Below, piece by piece: positions 20,601 through 30,705 of a stretch of 64,000 bases of DNA (position 1 is its first letter; each line of letters starts with the position of its first letter). The DNA comes from Acanthosepion pharaonis (Eukaryota; Mollusca; Cephalopoda; Sepiida; Sepiidae): NCBI GenBank assembly GCA_903632075.3, contig CAHIKZ030002032.1, forward strand, positions 161,001 to 225,000, read 5' to 3'. Below the pieces are notes generated by a model that did no database searches, had not been told where the DNA came from, and saw only the letters and a program-made list of their open reading frames with translations. The position numbers were made by a program, and so were the translations under genes.

Positions 20601-21365
20601 CTGCATATAATCGACTCCTGGTTTGAGTCTTTTGTGAGAAGAAATCAATAAATGGAAGCGTTCCACTGAACATCTTAAGTGGCAGGAAAACAGGGCGCGA
20701 AACTCGAGCGAACATTTACAGTTTAGTAGACAGCAAAATTGATTTTATATCAAGCAGACGTTTTAAAATTTAAATTTCCTGCCTTTGATTAAACGATTTT
20801 GATAAACATACGAATATTTAATTTTGTTAGAATTACAACAAAGAAAATATACCCAAGAAAACAAATAGCAACAAGAAAAAAAAAAGATTTGAAATTCGAA
20901 CACGCAGATGATTTTTTTTATGAATTATATGAAAATAAAAAGTTTGGCGGGCATGACGAAATTGTGTTTTATATTTGATTATTATTTTTTAATGAAATTC
21001 TACAGACTGTACTCATTCTATATCAGTTGAATCAAAGTAGTTTGATCTTGGTTAATACTTCAAAAATATATCTGCTTCAACGATTAGCGATTATAGAAAA
21101 TCGTGAAATTAATAATTAGCCCTAATAATAATACATTCGTAATTAGAACTAATAAAAAAATAACTACATTTAATAATAATAAGTTACTATTTTAAAATAC
21201 GATCTTGATTTATATATTTATCAGTTACTTATCATTATTACTTTAATGAAATAATGAGACGATGTTCTATGTCAAGAGAATGCTTGACTTAACGCCAATA
21301 AATATACAAGCCACGTGTTTCCAACGGGACGTCTCATTAGTGAAATGAAAAGTTCAGGCTGCTAA
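20601..21365. other. Unassigned stretch
   Basis: AT-rich; AATAAT-type runs at 21,110-21,190. No gene or repeat recognised. Confidence 0.4.
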
Positions 21366-21369
21366 TATA

Positions 21370-21494
21370 CAGGGTGATTGAAAAGTAACTTCCTATTTTA
21401 TGTATGATGGACTCTTCCATCTTGTAAAAAAAAATATAATTAGACGGGAGAGCCCATCATGGATAAAATAGGGAGTTATTTTCCAATCACCTGT
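21370..21494. mobile_element. Palindromic mariner-type MITE
   Basis: A 125-bp element whose halves are inverted copies of each other. The left end CAGGGTGATTGAAAAGTAAC and the right end (complement) ACAGGTGATTGGAAAATAAC are followed inward by matching ATGATGGACTCTTCC-type blocks. TA dinucleotides flank both ends (21,368-21,369 and 21,495-21,496). The A-run at 21,425 marks the centre. The TIR type points to a mariner-like transposase as driver. Confidence 0.85.
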
Positions 21495-21776
21495 TATTCA
21501 TTTTTATTTCTTTCGTTTTCTGACAGCTTTCTTTGGATATTTTTACTTTTTAATATTTACAAGGCAGAATTCCTTCTTACTTGTGATAATATTCACTGTT
21601 TCGATAAAAATACGAGATTAGCCAAGCAGAAATTATAACCAATTCTTTTGCAAAATGACGGTATAAAAACACGTAGGCATATTAAATGCACAGCCGTTTC
21701 AGTAGGACATATTTAGAAACAGAAAGTTTTTTTGTTTAACACATATTCTCTTGATGTTAGTCTGAAACTGACTCTT

Positions 21777-21788
<12 letters not shown>

Positions 21789-21818
<30 letters not shown>
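21789..21818. repeat. (TA)n microsatellite
   Basis: TG dinucleotides turn into TA dinucleotides; marks the left border of a hairpin element. Confidence 0.95.
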
Positions 21819-21820
<2 letters not shown>

Positions 21821-21831
21821 GCACGGTACTT

Positions 21832-21967
21832 ATTAGAAAGCGCTCAATATCAGTGATAGAGCTAACATATTTAGTTGAATTGATGTGGGTTTTAGACCCT
21901 GGGTTTCACGCTATTTGCGATCGTCAAATAGCGTGAAACCCAGGGTCACAAACTTACATCATTCCAA

Positions 21968-21970
<3 letters not shown>
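21832..21970. mobile_element. Hairpin element H, copy 1
   Basis: About 140 bp between two (TA)n tracts. It contains CTCAATATCAGTGATAGAGC and TTAGTTGAATTGATGTGGGT, both present in reverse complement at 60,880-60,945. The centre is a perfect 23-bp stem (21,895-21,917 with 21,925-21,947) around the 7-nt loop CGATCGT. The minus strand reads TTGACGA ... GAAA, a hammerhead-like core with C3 changed to T, so it is probably a decayed ribozyme. Confidence 0.75.

Positions 21971-21971
<1 letters not shown>

Positions 21972-22017
<46 letters not shown>
21972..22017. repeat. (TA)n microsatellite
   Basis: About 46 bp of TA dinucleotides; right border of hairpin element H. Confidence 0.95.
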
Positions 22018-22018
<1 letters not shown>

Positions 22019-22700
22019 CGATACTCTTGCTAAAAGTTTGTATTTTCTTTATTTCAGATAAAATAGGAAAAAATGAGTAACTACCGACCCCTGAGGTTCA
22101 AGCGTGACACTCTGGACTTATGTTTTCCGCCATGTTTATAAATAACGATGTCAGGTTACTGACTGCAGTGATTACTGAGTGGAACTATCCAGTCGAATTA
22201 GTGTGAAAAAAAGCTGGTTAATTCTTTAATGTCCACCGATCAATATACCAGATTTTTATGGTAGCCCTTAATGATAGGAGTTTGTTGAGGCATATTTAGC
22301 TATGATGGAACAGCTGGTACCGATGAATGTCGCCCGTACTTCGTTACGATAATTTCCTTTACAATACTGATGATCATTTCGTTTAAGTAAATAGTACTCT
22401 TATGGAGCTGGGTAAGGTAGAAGTGACTGCCTGAGGTAAAATTACATCCTCAACTAGTGAACTTTGGGGGATAAAGACGTAGGGTGATCTTTTATATGGG
22501 TATTCAAATATTGTACTTTTTCGGGCTGTTATTTTACAGCGTAAGGGAAGAAGTGATCACTGATGCGCAAATGAGTGCGCCATTGTCGGGAAAGTTGTGG
22601 TGTTGGGGTATTGCTCTTGACCAATGTAGGTCCATCGCGCAAACACATCAGTCATAGCTCGAACAGCGGCCAGTCGAAGCAGTTCGTTCGGGTTTGTCTG
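22018..22700. other. Unassigned stretch
   Basis: About 680 bp of mixed composition, no gene or repeat recognised. Confidence 0.4.
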
Positions 22701-22704
22701 AAAA

Positions 22705-22870
22705 AAAAATAAACTAGACTGAACAAAACGTTTGAAAATTTTATTTGTTGATATAAATTTTATATTTAATTAAGAAAATTATTTTCTTTTCATTCTTTTT
22801 TCGATAATTTAGATATTCAATTACATTGCAATTATTGCAACGCCTGTCCTAAAGTGTCTGGATAATTGAG
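22705..22870. repeat. Direct repeat pair F, copy 1
   Basis: Starts with an A run and AATAAAC...GACTGAACAAAACG, passes TTTGAAAATTTTATTTG and ends with GCCTGTCCTAAAGTGTCTG. The same order of blocks occurs in the same orientation at 23,085-23,255. Confidence 0.65.
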
Positions 22871-23084
22871 GAAGTACTGTACGTCATTTCTTTTGAATGT
22901 TGTTCCTTATTTTAATTTTTTTAGCCTCTTTTTGGGGTTCCGAGAGATACACAAAAAAAAATCTTAAAAGGCAACAGATTATAGAGGCGCGAGTAACTTC
23001 CGTATCGTGAGCAAGAAAATTAAAACTTATACCCATAGAAATAGGTCAACTTTAATTTAGCTTCGGTAGGCATTGTTTTACCCA

Positions 23085-23255
23085 AAAAATAAACAAGACA
23101 AAACTTTGTTCAAAGTGTTTGAAAATTGTATTTGATGAATAGAAATGTTAAATTTATTTCAGAAAATGGTTTGTTTTTTTTTTAATAACTTAGGTTTTCA
23201 ATCATCCGCAATTGTGAGTTATCCTAAAATATTTTTTTAACGTGTCTGCTTAATC
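23085..23255. repeat. Direct repeat pair F, copy 2
   Basis: Second copy of the repeat at 22,705: AAATAAACAAGACAAAAC, GTTTGAAAATTGTATTTGA, GAGTTATCCTAAAATA and CGTGTCTGCT. More divergent than a recent duplication would be; probably two insertions of one family. Confidence 0.6.
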
Positions 23256-23539
23256 TGCGCGCTGGTGTAATGAATAACAGCTAGGATTGAGTAATCGTAA
23301 AGCCGAGTTCGAATTCCCTTGGGAATCGAACCACGGCGTAGGATTGAAGGTGACCATGAAAGACTGTCCAAGGTACCGGTTCCATGTTTATATTAGAATA
23401 AATATACGACAATTTGGTCATTTTTGCCTTGATTGACGCTGATAAAGCAACTGGCATATATGATCAAATCAATCTTTTTATTGTTATTAGAAGTAAACGC
23501 CCCCAAATGCAATTTAACAAAATAAATTAAAAAATTACT

Positions 23540-23690
23540 TCCTTTATCTATTCTATAAATATATTCACGGTAATTGTTCTGATGAGATTTCTTACTTGTT
23601 ACCTCGACCGACTACACGAATTGAGCTACAGGACTCGATTGGCAGTTAGGTCTCATAATTTTAAAGTTCAAATACCTTTGGGAAAGATAT
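23540..23690 (+). pseudogene. LINE-A C-terminal fragment
   Basis: Translation gives SINIFTVIV then LHELSYRTRLAVRSHNFKVQ in the next frame. This corresponds to the FYKYFHGKCSDEL...ATRLA..SHNFKV segment of LINE-A. Only about 150 bp survives. Confidence 0.6.
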
Positions 23691-23939
23691 GAATCTTCTT
23701 CTCCCCCCAGCTATGGGTAAATAGCAGGACAGACCGGTTACTATACCCTTGGATGGCAACTGGCATACCGCAGAAAAAAATGGCAACTAAAAAAGTAAAG
23801 GAAAAATAATGAAGAAAAAATTAAAGAAACCTTCTTTTACGTTAAGTACAAATGCCGCATTGAAAAGTCATGTCAGTGGGAATTTTTCAACTTATAAAAT
23901 AACCGTTCCGGAGTACTTTGATGTAATGTAATTGTTAAC

Positions 23940-24160
23940 AAGTTTGTCTCACTTGATCAATTACGACTGAGTTCGATCCTCACTTGATGCTCCTCCGGTT
24001 TCAGGCTTGTGCCACATCTAAGCTAAATTTAGTAAATCACCGAAGCCTGTCGACGGGGTCGACGTAATTCCAAGCTTGTCTCGCTAGATCAATTACGACT
24101 GTGTAGTCAGTTCGATCCGCATGGCGTACCCCATACTTTCGTTATGCCACGTCTATAGAT
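23940..24160 (+). mobile_element. tRNA-like repeat G, two tandem copies
   Basis: Copy one (23,940-24,045) has TGTCTCACTTGATCAATTAC, GAGTTCGATCCTCACTTGAT, GCCACATCTAAGC. Copy two (24,070-24,155) has TGTCTCGCTAGATCAATTAC and CAGTTCGATCCGCATGGCG. GTTCGATCC is a good tRNA B box. A third copy interrupts LINE-B at 13,676. The family is short and probably pol III-derived. Confidence 0.65.
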
Positions 24161-24187
24161 TGCTATAAAATAAGCGTTCCAGTTCAA

Positions 24188-24825
24188 ATAAACATTCGCG
24201 TCCTGGGTAAGACGATAAACTACATTCGCGTCCTGGGTAAGACGATAAACTACATTCGCGTCCTGGGTAAGACGATAAACTACATTCGCGTCCTGGGTAA
24301 GACGATAAACTACATCCAACAGCAGGTGCTCTGATTGGGACGTTTTGAGGAGTATGGAACTACCTCTTAATTACTGGTGTTCCCAGGTTCACCCTGATCC
24401 GGGGTGGTAGCAGCTGTTAGGGTCCCAGCTATGGACAAGAAGTTAACCCCGAAACTGGGGTAAAAGCACTATGAAAGTGTAAAAATAGGTTTTAATACTA
24501 GAAATACTTTGTAAAAAATTATTTTCAGCAATAAATTTTTAAAGAAAAAAATATTACCACCAGTACATTTTTTTGAAATAAACGTTACTAGCAAAATATT
24601 TTTGGGAAAAAAATATTACGACCTATGCATTTTTAAAAAAAATATTACCAGCTATACATTTAAAAAGAATACATATTACCAGCAATACATTTTTCAAGGA
24701 AAAATTATTACCAGAAATAGATTTTTGACAAAACAAAATATTACCAGCAATAAAAATTTTGTCGGCATTAAATAACCCATTGAGGTGTTGATATGCCGTA
24801 AAACAAACCAAACCAAGTTCATAAG
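24188..24825 (+). mobile_element. Family C dispersed element, copy 4
   Basis: Opens with four nearly identical 30-bp units (24,188-24,315; CGTCCTGGGTAAGACGATAA), then the family body, CCTGTTAGGGTCCCAGCTAT and CACTATGAAAGTGTAAAAAT. A second tandem zone of about 35-bp units with AATATTACCAGCAATACATT follows (24,530-24,750), then the 3' end TCGGCATTAAATAACCCATT and GTTGATATGCCGTAAAAC. The most complete copy in the window. The 30-bp unit keeps one minus-strand frame open (VYRLTQDANV repeats), which I do not regard as coding. Confidence 0.8.
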
Positions 24826-24829
24826 TATG

Positions 24830-25095
24830 TTAAGCGTTGTTATCCTTCAGTCTGTCTTCTGAGTATCAGATTTTCCATGCACTCTTTCCTCATTATGTGC
24901 TCTAGAGATTTCAACAGCCTGTTTTCTTTTTGTTTCCACTCTAAAACTTCGTCGTTGCTCATATACTAGGTCCATAGTATCCTCTCAGCATTCTTGTCTA
25001 GGATTACATTTCAGTTGCTTCAAGTCTCTTTCTCACCTTTGAGGAGATTGTCCAGCATTTACTGCCATCTAAGGAGGCAGTTTAAAAAAAAGGTT
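24830..25095 (-). pseudogene. LINE-B C-terminal fragment
   Basis: Minus-strand translation gives MSNDEVLEWKQKENRLLKSL then EHIMRKECMENLILRRQTEG, and upstream ERILWT and ENLLKGEKET-like pieces. In relatives this is TEHVSNEEVLKKM...LLKSIRKRQLEFLGHIMRKEGLENLILTGKIEG. Frameshifted and truncated; adjacent to the 3' end of a family C copy. Confidence 0.75.
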
Positions 25096-25674
25096 TTGTA
25101 TGCATTACATCTGTGTGCCCTGCGCGAATATTGTATTCGTAGGATTTGGTTTGTCGAATGTCTCACATAACCTTTACTGAGACTGTTCGCAGTGTTTTAT
25201 AACAATAAAAATAAACTATACCAAATTAGTAGTCCTGATGTTTCTACATATTTAACTCGGCACCCTGTATATTCCCGTAAGGGGTTCTTTTTTAATTCTG
25301 TGAAATTTACAAGGTTGTGGAAATGGATGGCGGAAGAAGTACCATAAAATGGGTCGTAAATGATCAAATAATTGCTGAAAGTGGAATGATTATATTGATA
25401 TTGGCTGTTGTTGCTTCGTTAATTAAGACTCTCTCTTAAACTCAAACAAAAACGAGTACAGTTTGCCGGCCACTGCCACAGCGGACATAAAGATTGTCTC
25501 ATCCTTATTCTTATGGCATCCTTCTGGAAGTGTCTTCTCACGACAGTTGACTTTCCCAGACATCATAACTCGGGACTCTGGGTTGGACATTGGGGATCTG
25601 AGAAGAGCAAAGCAGGACAGAAAAGTGTGGAAAGGTTTGTCAATCGGGATGATTCTCATTTAATCTGTCTTACA

Positions 25675-26105
25675 CGTTGAATAATCGTATTGCCCCCACA
25701 TCTGGTCTGGTGCTTCTGCTACGTGTCAACAAATTCTTTGCCAAAATCCAAAGAAAAAAATCGGCAACGTTATCTCTCCTGACCTGACACCTCGGCTTCA
25801 CTCACTCCCCTACGTCCTAACGCAGATTCCCTTTGCCTCATCTATAAATATCTTCACGGTAATTTCTTTCTGGTGCTCTTTTTTTGATTTCACGAATTTC
25901 AATGCAGTGCTTGATTGTCAGTTAGGTCTCGTAATTTCATTGTTGAAAGTGCTAGTTGAAACCGTAAGTTCTATGCTGATTGTTTCTTCTCTCTCACATT
26001 TCGCTTGTGAAAAACTGCTTTTCTGTCGACTATGACCTTCAAAAATGTAAACGCAATGTCCATCGTCATCTTATGTCTCCTTGAATCCTGATCTTTTATT
26101 GCCTT
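25675..26105 (+). pseudogene. LINE-A C-terminal fragment
   Basis: Pieces in order: PHIWSGASAT, KKKIGNVISPDLTPRLHSLP, SSINIFTVIS, then after a poorly preserved stretch the region of the WNSLP end. These correspond to CCHIWAGAP...RRV.NLIGPDLA.RLQPLSHRR...FYKYFHG. Multiple frameshifts. The open frame on the other strand (25,971-26,222) is a shadow. Confidence 0.6.
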
Positions 26106-26149
26106 TGTTTCTTTCACTCCCTGTAACACCTTGCATCCTAGTATCTTGA

Positions 26150-26222
26150 CATTAATTATAAAAAAGACTGGAAGTTGTGGAGAGTCGTGATCTTCTATAG
26201 TCTTAAACGGGTCATGATTCAT
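26150..26222 (+). pseudogene. LINE-B extreme C-terminal fragment
   Basis: Reads DWKLWRVVIFYSLKRVMIH, matching the RKLWRAMI.HVLKGHG end of LINE-B. Tiny and isolated, immediately after a LINE-A remnant. Confidence 0.5.
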
Positions 26223-26225
26223 GTT

Positions 26226-26741
26226 TTTGTATTTCTTTTCCTTTTGCGTCGTAGTACGTCAAATGATCTGAATTTTCTTCTCTCGAACGAAACCATCCAA
26301 CGCATCGTACGTCATTTCAATCTGAAGTTTCCTTAAAAATGACATCCTTCTCCAGTAATCATGATCGTTTAAAGAAAGTCGCCATTAACCAATATATCCA
26401 TTAGTCATAAGTGACACAGCTGTGAAAGCTTTTACAATATTATCAGCTCATTTTCTGAATAAATGCTGGAAGCAGGAAAGTAATTGTCGCCTAAAAAAAA
26501 AAATAACCAAATCTTTCAAAACATAATAAAAACACGGTCATGAAACATATCACTGATAACAAATAAATAGAAAAAAAACACTTGTGCGTCTGTCAAATCG
26601 GGCAATAATGTGGGGTTAGAATTACAGGAATGAAAGTCGTCTGAGTAAGTTTGTCAGAATATAAGGATAAATGTTTCTTTATCATTCACTAACTTCTTTT
26701 TAAAGGTCAAATACTTTAGTCCTATAGGCATCAACACAATA

Positions 26742-26782
<41 letters not shown>

Positions 26783-27105
26783 AACTTTCAAAGAAAAAAA
26801 TAACCATACATTTGAATTTTCCAGCTATAAACTTAAATTTATTTATGCAGTTGGTTTACTGTTGTAGAGTAGTTTTCACAGTGGAGGCTTGTATTTCACT
26901 AAGTCGGTCCTATAAGGGTCCGATGTACAAAACGTTAGGAACTTGAAATAAGAGTTAATGACGCAGCAATCTAGTTGCGATGGTTGATACTTCAATGTCC
27001 GACGTCGACGGACTCGCTCAACACCACTGAGCCCAACTAACCACTGCTACTACTACTTATTATCTGTGGGAGAGTCTATTACAATAGAATAGGTATTATG
27101 CTATA
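26226..27105. other. Unassigned stretch with one (TA)n tract
   Basis: Contains (TA)n at 26,746-26,779. A GTCCGACGTCGACGGAC palindrome occurs at about 26,998. No gene recognised. Confidence 0.4.
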
Positions 27106-27109
27106 ACAT

Positions 27110-27430
27110 TTACACAGAGCAGTGATTTACGGGAAGAAGCTGTTCGAGCGGAATACGGGGGGAATGTGGGTGGTTCACTACGATGTGCGTGGCATGGCGG
27201 GTCCTAGCCATGAAGGTTAGAACTGACGGAACTAAGGAATGTGGTTCGTCCGAGCACTTTCCATGGAAGTAACATAGTGAGAGGCTTACCACATCCCACC
27301 TGTGAGAGAGTGGTTGGAGGGGGAGGGCAAAATAAACCATCACCCACAAGAACGCGGAGACGCTTTTGGACTCTACCGAGACTGGAAAGTGAGGACTTGG
27401 CAGCTCTCACCCAAATTTCTCTGTTTATAT
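27110..27430 (-). pseudogene. LINE-A C-terminal fragment
   Basis: Minus-strand translation gives RAAKSSLSSLGRVQKRLRVL, then in the next frame LQPLSHRWDVVSLSLCYFHG, KCSDEPHSLVPSVLTF and ARTRHATHIVVNHPHSPRIP. These follow the family order RVQKRL..L.GD...LQPLSHRRNVASLSLFYRYFHGKCS.ELHSLVP. One frameshift at the GGAGGGGGAGG run near 27,317 separates the two frames. Confidence 0.8.
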
Positions 27431-27599
27431 AACAAGCTCCGTTATAATAGTCATGGAGATAGATTTTGAAAGCTGATTTTCAAGGCAGGCAATCCCTCCT
27501 ATCTAAAAGACTGACGTAATGAAAGCTTGATTTTACTCCGTATTTAATTCTGTGCTGAACTAAGCTTAACAAATACGTATAGTGAAGTTTGTTTTTCTT

Positions 27600-27905
27600 T
27601 TTACTATGGCTTTTCAGGTATTGCGGGATCATGGCTCTCCATATCTTCCTGTCTCTCATTCGCTCAAAATAACTTTTGTCACTTTATCGTTCCTTTTTGT
27701 CATTCACTTAACCTGATTAAGTAGGTTATTCCATGTCCCCACCCCTGGCCTGCTTCTCTTGCCTTACAATATGTTCTGCGATTGACAAAGCTCTCTTTTC
27801 ACGTTACAGCACCTAGAAATGTCAACTCTTTCAGCTTCCTTATAGTCCCTTTTCTTAAAACTTCCTCGTTCCTAACATGTTCTGTCCATGGTATTCTTAG
27901 TATAC
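27600..27905 (-). pseudogene. LINE-B C-terminal fragment
   Basis: Minus strand gives RIPWTEHVRNEEVLRKG, RKLKELTFLGAVT, a stop, TYLIRLSE and finally a degraded MESHDPAIPEKP region corresponding to LWRAMI.HVLK. Equivalent blocks occur in order in the LINE-B copies at 13.6, 52.9 and 62.9 kb. Confidence 0.7.
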
Positions 27906-27914
27906 GTCAGTAGA

Positions 27915-28575
27915 ACCACATCTTAGTCCTTGGTATGACGATAAACTACATCTGGCAGCAAGGCCGCTGATCGGGAGACTGAGGTTTTGAGGAGTGTGGA
28001 ACTACCTCTTAATTTCTGTTGTTCCCAGGTCCAACCGGAGAACCCTTTTTTAGGGTCCCAGCTTTGGGCAAATAGTGACCCCACCTCGAAAAGCAAAAAC
28101 AAATACATTTTATAGTAAAATTACTGCAATACCTATTTATAGTAAGATGACCAATACATTGTTTTAGTAAAATGACCAACAATACATTTTAGCTGAAGTT
28201 GATGGCATGCAATTCTGTTCGAAATGTTCAGATTTCGGCATTGAATAATCCATAGAGGTTGGTATGCCGCTGAACAACCAACATGAAAGAACTCTTTCAT
28301 GACATTAATGCATATAATAACCTACAATTTCTTAAAGAAATCAAACTGTATTCCAAAATATAACTTCAACAAAACTACAACATAAAACACACATATCACC
28401 GCCTTTAGTAATTATGTCCCCACAAACATGTATATGCACAAAAGCAGAGTATCATCTACCATGTACTCAACTGTGAAAGTAGAATAACATATATCCTATT
28501 TTTCTTACTTCAAAATTCCCATGAAAATTAAATTTCGACACTAAATGACCCATAAGAAGTTGATATACAAAAAAC
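27915..28575 (+). mobile_element. Family C dispersed element, copy 5 (long form)
   Basis: A single 30-bp unit (TTGGTATGACGATAAACTAC), the body CCTCTTAATTTCTGTTGTTC, an interior of TTTATAGTAAAATGACCAAT-type repeats, CGGCATTGAATAATCCATAG with GTTGGTATGCCGCTGAAC, then a 280-bp extension (28,290-28,575) that is the reverse complement of 17,430-17,690. Ends with CACTAAATGACCCATAAG and AGTTGATATAC, a second 3' signature. Confidence 0.75.
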
Positions 28576-28867
28576 ACAACATAGAACCACATCTCTGTCA
28601 CTTTAAGTCATCTGTGAGGATATTGACCTGCATTCACTATTATATAAGAGATTAGATATTGCATTGCAGTTCATCACTTTTTCTTTCTTTTTTCCTACAT
28701 TTTCTGTGTCTTGATACTTTGCTTAATTTCTGGAAGTTATATTTCGCTAATCCGATATCTCTTCGAAATGTCTGCGTCACTCATCCCATCGTTTGTTACC
28801 ACACTGCCCTGCTAGGTGCGTTTCTGTGTGTCCAATTGATTTTGACGTTCCCAAAGCGTAGACCGTT

Positions 28868-29222
28868 CTGGGTATGACGATAAACTACATCCGCGTCCTG
28901 AGTAAGACGATAAACTACATCCGACAGCAAGGCTTCTGTTCAAGGGGTCTTAAGGTGCGTGGAACCACTTCTTAATTGCTGGTGTTTCCAGGTCCACCCT
29001 GACCTGGGGTGGTAGCACCTGTTAGGGTAAAGCTATGAGCAAATAGTTAACCCTGAGACTGGTAAAAAAACACTATGAAAGTGTAAAATGGGTTTAAATA
29101 CCAAAATACTTTTGGAAAAAAGTTATTAAACAATATTACCAAAAATTATGATTAAAAAGAAAATCTTGTCGGCTTTAAATAAACTATTGAGGTTGATATA
29201 CCGTAAAACAAACCAAACTAAA
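28868..29222 (+). mobile_element. Family C dispersed element, copy 6
   Basis: Two 30-bp units, body with CCACTTCTTAATTGCTGGTG, CACCCTGACCTGGGGTGGTA and CACTATGAAAGTGTAAAATG, and 3' end TCGGCTTTAAATAAACTATT with GTTGATATACCGTAAAAC. A compact copy with little interior tandem expansion. Confidence 0.8.
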
Positions 29223-29383
29223 CTAAAGCGTAGTCACACTTTTGCTGTCCCTTTGGCAGACAACCATGTATTGTTGTTTATAAAAACTGAAATAAATGAA
29301 TAATAAATGATAAAAATAAATATTCATTTTTATTTTAAAAAGAAAAATATTTATTTCTCAACATAATGCGTCATCCGCCTGGG

Positions 29384-29971
29384 TTTCAAAAAAATCATTT
29401 TCGTCCAAGGACTTTGATCAGGAGATTTTGAGGTTGAAGCGTGAAAACCATCTTTCTTAATTGCTGGTAGTCCAGATCCACACCCTGAATGGGTATAAAG
29501 CATAAATTAGGTTAAGCAAATAGTGAACTCCCAGTTTTTCCCATCATACATCCGCGTCCTGGGTAAGGCGATAAACTACATCCGCGTCCTGGGTATGGCG
29601 ATAAACTACATCCGCGTCCTGGGTATGGCGATAAACTACATTCGCGTCCTGGGTATGGCGATAAATCACATCCGCGTTTATGGCGATAAAACATTCGCGT
29701 CCTGGGTAAGGCGATAAACTACATCCGCGTCTAACTTTAAAAGGCGATATTACATCCGCATCTTGGGTATTTTTAAATATACATAAAATTCCTGGGTATG
29801 AAATAAACTACGTCTAAAAAATAAATGTCATTTACTAAACGTTTAAAAAAATAATGAAATTAAAATATGATAAAAAAAAAAAAATAATGTCGCCAGCTTT
29901 AATTTTTGAAAAAAAATAATGTTTATCATTAAGATACGTTTTCAAAAAAAAATAATGTCGCCTGTTGTACG

Positions 29972-30016
<45 letters not shown>

Positions 30017-30250
30017 ATATATTTTTTTTTATTTAGACATTTTCATTTTCTTTTTTTTTTTATAACAAGTATTTAAGTAAGAAATGTTTATAATAAATTT
30101 TCATAAAAAAAAATGTATGAAAAGCGGTAAAAATTGAATTTTTTTTTTTTTTAGAAATAATTCTAAAAAAACATAATTTAAATATTCAATCTATAATAAA
30201 AGTTTAAAAAAAATGTTCAATTTAATAAAAAAATTTTTTCACATTTTTAA

Positions 30251-30306
<56 letters not shown>

Positions 30307-30358
30307 AAAATTTCCTGTTAAAAATGACCTACAGTGGTTGATATGCCATAAAACCCAA
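29384..30358 (+). mobile_element. Family C dispersed element, copy 7, expanded
   Basis: Body-like sequence precedes the repeats (29,403-29,520). The 30-bp unit then occurs about six to seven times (29,547-29,800; CGTCCTGGGTATGGCGATAA), followed by A-rich units (AAAAAATAATGTCGCC at 29,883 and 29,948), two (TA)n tracts (29,973-30,012 and 30,252-30,301) and the 3' signature AAAATGACCTACAGTGGTTG, ATATGCCATAAAACCC. The order body-then-array differs from other copies and suggests rearrangement. Confidence 0.65.
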
Positions 30359-30639
30359 TTGTTTTAACACTTTTCCTATTAATCATATAGATTGAATATT
30401 TTATATTGAAAACACTATACACAGCAACACGCAATAAGAAATTGGAGAATCGAGTTCGAAACAAAAGTTTTCATTACATTTTTTATGCGCAAATACCATT
30501 GGGGAAATGTGAAAGTGATCTTTTTCAGCTATTCATTTTAAATAGTCGGACGTGTTTCTGTAAAAGTCATTGTTATTCTAAAGAGTGTTCACGCATTTTT
30601 CAATCGCAAATAAAAGAAGGATTATTATTACAATCCAAA

Positions 30640-30705
30640 ATGTTTCAACTTTAAATAACCCACAAATGGTTGGTAATCAATAAAAACCATATCAATCAAC
30701 CATGA
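30640..30705 (+). repeat. Family C 3' end remnant
   Basis: Only the terminal signature remains: ACTTTAAATAACCCACAAAT, GGTTGGTAATCAATAAAAAC. Confidence 0.5.

Noticed and set aside
19832..20666. Open frames of 166, 185 and 199 codons on the minus strand
   Set aside because: All three frames of one purine-rich tandem repeat are open; composition is Phe/Ser/Leu only.
24107..24319. Minus-strand peptide with repeated VYRLTQDANV
   Set aside because: The periodicity is that of the 30-bp DNA unit of family C; other copies of the element do not keep the frame.
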